Shown here in pieces: positions 58,951 to 64,000 of a stretch of 64,000 bases of DNA; position 1 is the first letter of the stretch; the number at the start of each line of letters is the position of its first letter. Position numbers and translations under genes: made by a program. Origin of the DNA: Antilocapra americana (taxonomy: Eukaryota; Chordata; Mammalia; Artiodactyla; Antilocapridae); the NCBI GenBank assembly GCA_007570785.1, contig ML661885.1:19440995-19504994 (forward strand). Reading direction: 5' to 3'. The notes beneath the pieces are model-generated. The model had not been told where the DNA came from and did no database searches. It worked only from the letters and a program-made list of their open reading frames with translations.

Positions 58951-59097
58951 TTGGCTCCTTGCTGGTTCAATGGCTAAGACACTGTGCTCCCAGTACAGAG
59001 GAGTCACATGCCACAGTTAAAGATCCTGCATGCCAGGAGATCCTGCATGATGCAACCAAGATCTGAAGCAGACAAATAAATAAATATTTTTAGAAAA
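58951..59097 (+). mobile_element. CHR-type SINE
   Basis: Text ggttcaatggctaagacact, agttaaagatcctgcatgcc and aagatcctgcatga-style repeats with an aaataaataaat tail fit CHR in plus orientation. A compound Bov-tA unit abuts its tail. Confidence 0.8.
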
Positions 59098-59107
59098 GAA
59101 TATATAT

Positions 59108-59387
59108 AAAGTGAAGTGAAAGTCACTCAGTGGTGTCTGACTCTTTGCAACCCCATGGACTATACAGCCCATGGAATTCTCCAGGCCAGAATACTGGAGT
59201 GGGTAGCCTTTCCCTTCTCCAAGGGATCTTTCCAACCCAGGGATTGAACCCAAGTCTCCCGCATTGCGGGTGGATTCTTTACCAGCTGAACCCCAAGGGT
59301 GTGTTGCCTCCCTGTTGGGAATCGAACTCCAGTCTCCTGTGTGACAGGTGAGAATACTCACCACTATACTAACGAGGACAGCTCAGT
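59108..59387 (-). mobile_element. Compound retroposon: tRNA-Asp + Bov-tA
   Basis: In minus orientation the unit reads: about 9 nt, tRNA-Asp-like sequence, a short linker (gcaacaca), then a Bov-tA missing its first few bases, to the BovB-type tail. Identical gaatatatat at 59098-59107 and 59388-59397 flanks the entire unit. The tRNA and SINE parts therefore may have inserted together. The Bov-tA itself keeps its B box region (rc of gggattgaacccaagtctcc). Confidence 0.75.
59308..59378 (-). tRNA. tRNA-Asp(GTC) pseudogene
   Basis: The minus strand starts tcctcgttagtatagtggtg, identical to the 5' half of vertebrate tRNA-Asp, and holds the loop CTGTCAC with anticodon GTC and box B agttcgattcc. Length is 71, one base short, lost in the T-arm 3' strand. 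Anticodon-stem pairs are broken at positions that were CpG (gc to ac and cgc to cac), and the T stem has mismatches. I judge it a decayed pseudogene, part of the compound unit. Confidence 0.85.
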
Positions 59388-59426
59388 GAATATATATTAA
59401 CCACTGAGAAAAAAATGTACTTACCA

Positions 59427-59632
59427 AAGTGATGGCTCAGCAGTAAAGAATCCGCCTGCGATGCAGGAAATTTGGGAGATGTGGTTTTGAATCCTGAGTG
59501 GGGAAATAACCTGGAGGAGGACATGGCAACCCACTCCAGTATTTTTGCTGTGAAAATCCCATGGAGAGATGAGCATGGCAGGCTATGGTCCTTGGGATTG
59601 CAAAGAGTCAGACAAAAATGAAGCAACTGAGC
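59427..59632 (+). mobile_element. Bov-tA SINE
   Basis: Head gtgatggctcagcagtaaag, with a small insertion before the B box (aatttgggagatgtggtttt), middle gacatggcaacccactccag, tail gagtcagacaaaaatgaagc. Opposite in orientation to the compound unit beside it. Confidence 0.88.
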
Positions 59633-59962
59633 ATGCATGCATGCTAATAAAAAAAAAAATCAAAAAATGAACTTAAGATACAGAAAGCAGAAAAAGGGAA
59701 GAATAAGGGTGAGTTCTGAAGCATTTTCTTATTTGAAATGTCTTTCTGTTGTGTTGTAGTTCCTCTACTCTTTTCTCATACTCTGCAACCACATATCTAT
59801 ATAGTTAAATATAACCATAAGCTGAATTTAATGTACCAAGTAAATATTAATACAGATTCTCAAAATAAAAAGGCCAAGATGCAGAGAAAACTGTAGGGTC
59901 AGAAGTGAGAGTACTAAAACAGTTAATATAAAAAAGAAATGAAAAGTTCAGCAACCTGCTTG
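59633..59962. other. Unique spacer
   Basis: Nothing recognised. Confidence 0.45.
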
Positions 59963-59973
59963 GGATAGCCCAT

Positions 59974-60202
59974 GTGTGCATGTTAAGTTACTTTAGTCAT
60001 GGCACTTTTGCCAAACTATGGACTATAGACTATAGACTACCAGTCTCCTCTGTCCTTGGGATTCTCCAGCCAAGAATACTGGAGTGGGTAGCCACTCCTT
60101 TCTCCAGAGGGTCTTCCTGATTCAGGGATCGAACCTGCGTCTCCTGTGCCTCCTGCATTGCAGGCGGATTCTTTACCCACTGAGGCATTTGAGAAGCCCT
60201 TA
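59974..60202 (-). mobile_element. Bov-tA SINE with perfect target duplication
   Basis: Perfect 11-bp duplications ggatagcccat at 59963-59973 and 60203-60213. The phrase ctatagacta is tandemly repeated in the tail half (60023-60042). Head tttacccactgaggcatttg. Confidence 0.94.
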
Positions 60203-60234
60203 GGATAGCCCATAGGAGGATGAAACTCATAATA

Positions 60235-60512
60235 CAAGCTGAGTGGCACCAGGTTGTTCTAATGGAGACCATCCTAGATCAGCCAACAGAGAGCAGATCT
60301 CTAGGTAACTAAGAAAAAAATAGACAAAATCTGAAGAACTCCCCCTAATTTGCAGTTGACTATTTGAACATAAACAAATCCAGCTGAGATCAGCCAACCA
60401 TAGGTCAGAAGAGCTGAATCCTGATGCAAAGTTAGTGAGCAATGAATGATTATTGTTGTAAAGCTCTAAGGTTTTGTGGTTCTTATTATGACACATTATT
60501 GTGGAAATAGAA
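60235..60512 (+). repeat. MaLR (MLT1-type) LTR, 3' part
   Basis: Text ccagctgagatcagccaacc, caatgaatgattattgttgt, aagctctaaggttttgtggt and acacattattgtgg follows the MLT1 3' end. No internal region. 5' boundary uncertain. Confidence 0.7.
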
Positions 60513-61139
60513 AGCAGAAATATATTTAAAAGATAATACTAAAACTACACACACACACATAATTTTTTTTTAAAGTAAAAATTAAGGCTTGGGCAGGGAG
60601 AGAGTAGGTGAATGTAATCATAAAGAAAGCAGGGAGGCAAAGATAACATTAAAAAGTAGAACATAAAATCATTTGTCAGGACAAACAGGAGCATTTTACA
60701 AAAGTAGAAGGCATAATTTATGAAGAAGTCATTAACTTGTATACACCAAAGTATCTGATAAACTACTATTAGAATGGAAAAGAACACTTAATTTAATATA
60801 CAATATTAATGAAATATCACCATAAGCCTCTTTCAAAATGTAATATATGTTTCAGAAAGAAAAAACATAAGTAAAACTACAGAACATTCCATTCCTTCGA
60901 CAGAATCCTGAACCTTAAAAACAACAACAACAACAACAACAAAAAAAACCCACACACACACACTGCTGCTTCTGGTTTCTAGTTCCATGTGTAAGAAGTT
61001 TAGGAGCAGAGACTCTGTGCCAGTAATAGGTAAAGAGCTGAGTAGACTGAAATATCAACTCTTTGGATCCATTAGAGATTTGAGGACAAGAGTCAAGCCG
61101 CTGTACCCAGCGAGGTGATTGGAGAGCCAGGTGAATACA
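60513..61139. other. Unique stretch with short simple repeats
   Basis: (AAC)n then (CA)n at 60921-60963. No gene supported. Confidence 0.5.
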
Positions 61140-61364
61140 GGGAACCGTAGTGGCTCAGATGGTTAAGTATCTGCCTGCAATGCTGCAGACCCGGGTTCAA
61201 TCCCTTGGTTGGAAAGATCCCCTGGATAAGGGAATCTGTGTGTGGAGTGCTACTCTCTCCTATTCTTGCCTGGAGAATCCCATGGACTAAGGAGCCTTGC
61301 AGGCTACAGTCCATGGGATCACAAAGAGTCAAACACAACTGAGAGACTAACACTTCACTTCACT
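61140..61364 (+). mobile_element. Bov-tA SINE with an internal insertion
   Basis: Head gtagtggctcagatggttaa, B-box region gggttcaatcccttggttgg, then a ~15-base insertion (ctgtgtgtggagtgc), middle attcttgcctggagaatccc and tail gtcaaacacaactgagagac. Confidence 0.9.
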
Positions 61365-62045
61365 GCATGTCTTGTCAGAGCAGAGATTCAGAAGCAGAAA
61401 CTGGCACAGGAATCAATGTCAGGGTAGGAAAACCTGACTATAATTGATGAATTCCTGGAGACACTGTGTGACAGCTCTGAGAGTAAAATACTCCAGGAAG
61501 ACCCAGCCAGAAGGAGACCCATATACTTTTGTGAGTTTAACTCAAGGATTACTATTATGTTCTCCACATAAATATCAGAGGGGAAAAAAATCTCATCCTT
61601 CTAGATTGGGAAGGGAAATGTAGGTATTTTAAATTATGACTACAGACCTGCCCATTAGGGAAACTAGATAAACAGAGCCTAAACTTCAGAAATATTATCA
61701 CTTTCTGATTGATTTGGAAAAAGGAAAATACTCAATTCCAATCAGCTATACTCATCCATACTTGTCCACTTGTGAGAAGGAAAATACCCAACTCCAACCC
61801 ACCCTGCCCATCCTGTCCCACCAAAGAAAGGTGATAAAAACACTTATGAAGTTCACAGTCCTGAGGCAAAATTTCATCATAATTCTGACACTCAACCATA
61901 GGACTATTAAAAAACCCCTCCTCTTATACCCCAACATCACAATTCCAAAGGGTTACTTATAACAGTTTATGTTACAAAGTTCCTCATGTCTAGCTATCCG
62001 GGGGAGGGAGGGTAACAATTATAAGTTATACCAAAAGGCTAAAAA
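61365..62045. other. Unique stretch, no supported gene
   Basis: A plus frame (61714-61962, 82 codons) and an overlapping minus frame have no recognisable domain. The phrase aatactcaattccaa / aatacccaactccaa repeats near 61730 and 61785. Confidence 0.4.
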
Positions 62046-63780
62046 CAGAAAAACAGAAAAAGTCTCAAATCCAGACATGGAAGAGATATTGAAATTATCA
62101 GGATTAATATGCTATGGGCTCTAGTTGATAAAGTTAAGTAGATAGCATGCAAGAACAAATAGGTAATGTAAGCAGAGAGACAGAACTTCTAAGGAAGAAT
62201 CAAAAACAAAAACAAAATGCTAGAGATCAAAAAGATTGAAATAGAAATGAAGAATATCTTGTATGGGTTTATTAGTAGACTGAACACAGGCAAGGAAAGA
62301 ATCTCATCTGGATGATATCTCAATAGAAACCACTAAAACTGAAAGAGAAAGAGAATTTTAAAAAAAAGGAGACTGTAAGATTTTCAAAGATAGTGTGTCA
62401 ACTTCAAAAGGTGTAACATATGTGTAATGGAAATAGTGTAAGGAGAAGAAAGAGTGAGAGGAAAACGAATATTTGGAGAAAGAAAGAAAAGGGTGAGATT
62501 TTCCTCAAATTGATGTTGGACACCAAACTGTAGAGGCAGGAAGCTCAGCAAACATCAAGCAGGACAAATGACCAACACCCTTCCCCTAAAAAAAATACCT
62601 AGGCATATTATTTTCCAACTACAGAAAACCAAGATAAAGAAGAGGTTTTAAAAGAAACTAGAGGGAAAAATACCATACCTATAGTATGTACAAGATATGA
62701 ACTACATAAAGAGAATGGCGTAAAATAAATAGCGTGTTGAGAGAATAAATTTTTACCCTGGGGAATGATTTTTCAAAGATGAAGGAGAAATAAAGCCTTT
62801 CTCAGACAAACAGAATTTGAGAGAATTTGTTGCCAGTAGACCTGACATACTGGAGAAGGCAATGGCAACCTACTCCAGTACTCTTGCCTGGAAACCCCCA
62901 TGAATGGAGGAGCCTGGTAGGTGGCCATTTATGGGGTCTCACAGAGTCGGACACGACTGAAGCGACCTAGGAGCAGCAGCAGCAGCAGCAGCAGACCTGC
63001 CATACAAGAAATGTCAAAAGAAGTTCTTTGGAGAAAAGGAAAATAATATAGTGCAAGATGAAAACTTTTCCTTTATATGCAGGAACAAGTCAAAGATGCC
63101 TAGTTTCATGACTTCTATTAAATATATATACTGGAAGTCCTAGCCAGAACAATCATGCAAGAAAAAGAAATGACAGCCAAATTGGGACAGTAGAAGTGAA
63201 ATCATCTCTGTTATAGAAAAAGCTAAGTAATGGCCAGACCATTTGATGCAGTATCCAAAGAGAAATAAGCAATTCATGATCTGAAATTTTGACAACTTCA
63301 TGAAAATATGTTCAAACTCATCAGATATGCTAAGAAAAAAAAAAAGCAAGAAAGTGTCACTTTATAACCATTATCTTCATAAAGGAAAAATGTGATAACA
63401 TTTTGTGCTCTCAGGAATTGAGGAAAAATGATGCCCTCATATATTATTGGTAGATATACAAATTATTACAGTCCCTATGCATCTACTAAATTAAAACATG
63501 AATGCGCTATTGACACAAATTTTCACTTCCATGGCAATTTTTTCCATAAAATTTTTTAAATAAATAAATAAACATTAATTATACAAGTGCATGCATTGCA
63601 GAATTGTACACGGTGGTCAAAAGCTGGAAACAGATTGAATGTCCGTTAATCAGGAGAATGGTTAAATAATTTGTGCACACCCATATTGTCGGTAAATTAT
63701 ATAGCCATTAAAAATAGTATGGTATTTCAGGATGAGAATGTTAAGATGCAGAAGCATTATAAAATGTTCTCATTTTTAAA
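62046..63780 (+). repeat. Old L1 (L1M type): ORF1 and ORF2 traces
   Basis: Plus-strand text gctagagatcaaaaagattg, ggatgatatctcaatagaaa, gttggacaccaaactgtaga and gacaaacagaatttgagaga is old L1 ORF1. Then ctggaagtcctagccagaac is ORF2 RT, and gtggtcaaaagctggaaaca with caggagaatggttaaataa is the ORF2 C-terminus. Large parts of ORF2 are missing and all frames are closed. A Bov-A SINE lies at 62851. Confidence 0.75.
62851..62992 (+). mobile_element. Bov-A SINE (one A unit) with (AGC)n tail
   Basis: Starts tggagaaggcaatggcaacc and ends agcgacctaggagcagcagc with an AGC run (62972-62992). Duplications agacctgacatac (62838-62850) and agacctgccatac (62993-63005) match at 12 of 13. No tRNA head; a single unit compared with the two-unit copy at 40.0 kb. 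Confidence 0.93.
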
Positions 63781-64000
63781 ACAAATGCAAGAAAATTTCT
63801 GTGTGTGAGGGATTTCATTTCAATATGAATTATATTAATGGTGAAAAGTATGGCTGGATGCATAGTAGGTTGTTAACCAGAACTGGTGTGTTAGTATGTG
63901 TGAGGAAGGCAACAGAGCAGAAAGTGAAGAGGAGAAGTAAAGAAATAAGCAAGAAATAAAAGGAACAAGAGATGAATTACCTAAAGGCCTTGAGATGTCA
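63781..64000. other. Unassigned window end
   Basis: Nothing recognised; may be the continuation of the old L1. Confidence 0.35.

Noticed and set aside
58463..59007. Host coding exon from overlapping plus and minus frames
   Set aside because: No protein signature; the minus frame runs into a CHR SINE, and both are short single frames without splice context I could defend.
59308..59378. Functional tRNA-Asp gene
   Set aside because: One base is missing in the T-arm and the anticodon stem has three broken pairs at former CpG sites. It is also embedded in a SINE insertion.
62972..62992. Disease-type trinucleotide expansion (AGC)n
   Set aside because: It is the normal short AGC tail of a Bov-A SINE.

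Overview
The window is ruminant (pecoran) nuclear DNA, most likely from a bovid. The evidence is its interspersed repeats: the RTE-type LINE BovB, Bov-tA and Bov-A2 SINEs whose tails derive from BovB, a ruminant L1, CHR-type SINEs, ruminant ERV LTRs, and older eutherian repeats (MIR, L2, old L1, Tigger, MER20, MaLR). All family names come from my memory of consensus sequences, not from a library search. I find no host protein-coding gene, no intact RNA gene, no CRISPR array and no bacterial-type operon. Every long reading frame is a piece of a LINE, the antisense shadow of one, or a SINE. The window behaves as an AT-rich intergenic gene desert, so 'working together' here mostly means the history of insertions.

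Layout. 0-8 kb: two BovB 3' pieces tail to tail, then a 4.1 kb L1 carrying nearly all of ORF2 with two one-base frame breaks. 8-12 kb: mostly unique DNA. 12-15 kb: a minus-strand ERV LTR, a compound BovB, a CHR SINE, and a solo class-I-type LTR with exact 4-bp target duplications. 15-19 kb: two plus-strand BovB copies, one with its 5' region and an L1 tail nested inside. 20-26 kb: a strong hairpin, several Bov-tA SINEs, and a MIR-containing locus opened by a SINE and two BovB copies. 28-31 kb: a 5'-inverted L1 and an internally deleted BovB. 32.6-36.2 kb: the longest repeat-poor stretch. 36-39 kb: a second 5'-inverted L1 split by three younger insertions. 39.7-42 kb: a run of minus-strand SINEs, a perfect 50-bp tandem duplication, a MER20 with a TG repeat, and an LTR. 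42.8-46 kb: BovB nested in BovB, then a 5'-inverted BovB that keeps a GC-rich 5' leader. 46-50 kb: old repeats and SINEs. 50-53 kb: an old L1 with two SINEs and a BovB in it. 53-57 kb: Tigger, MIR, BovB. 57.5 kb: a perfect 32-bp palindrome cluster. 59-61.4 kb: SINEs including a compound tRNA-Asp/Bov-tA unit, and a MaLR LTR. 62-63.8 kb: an old plus-strand L1 (ORF1 plus ORF2 traces) with a Bov-A SINE in it.

The most notable items are: the tRNA-Asp/Bov-tA compound retroposon at 59.1-59.4 kb inside one apparent target duplication; a BovB with an L1-style 5' inversion at 44.4-46.0 kb; a 90-bp non-repeat segment shared in opposite orientation by 12.6 kb and 26.0 kb, joined both times to a BovB 3' end; a 43-bp-arm hairpin at 20.34 kb; and the palindrome cluster at 57.55 kb.
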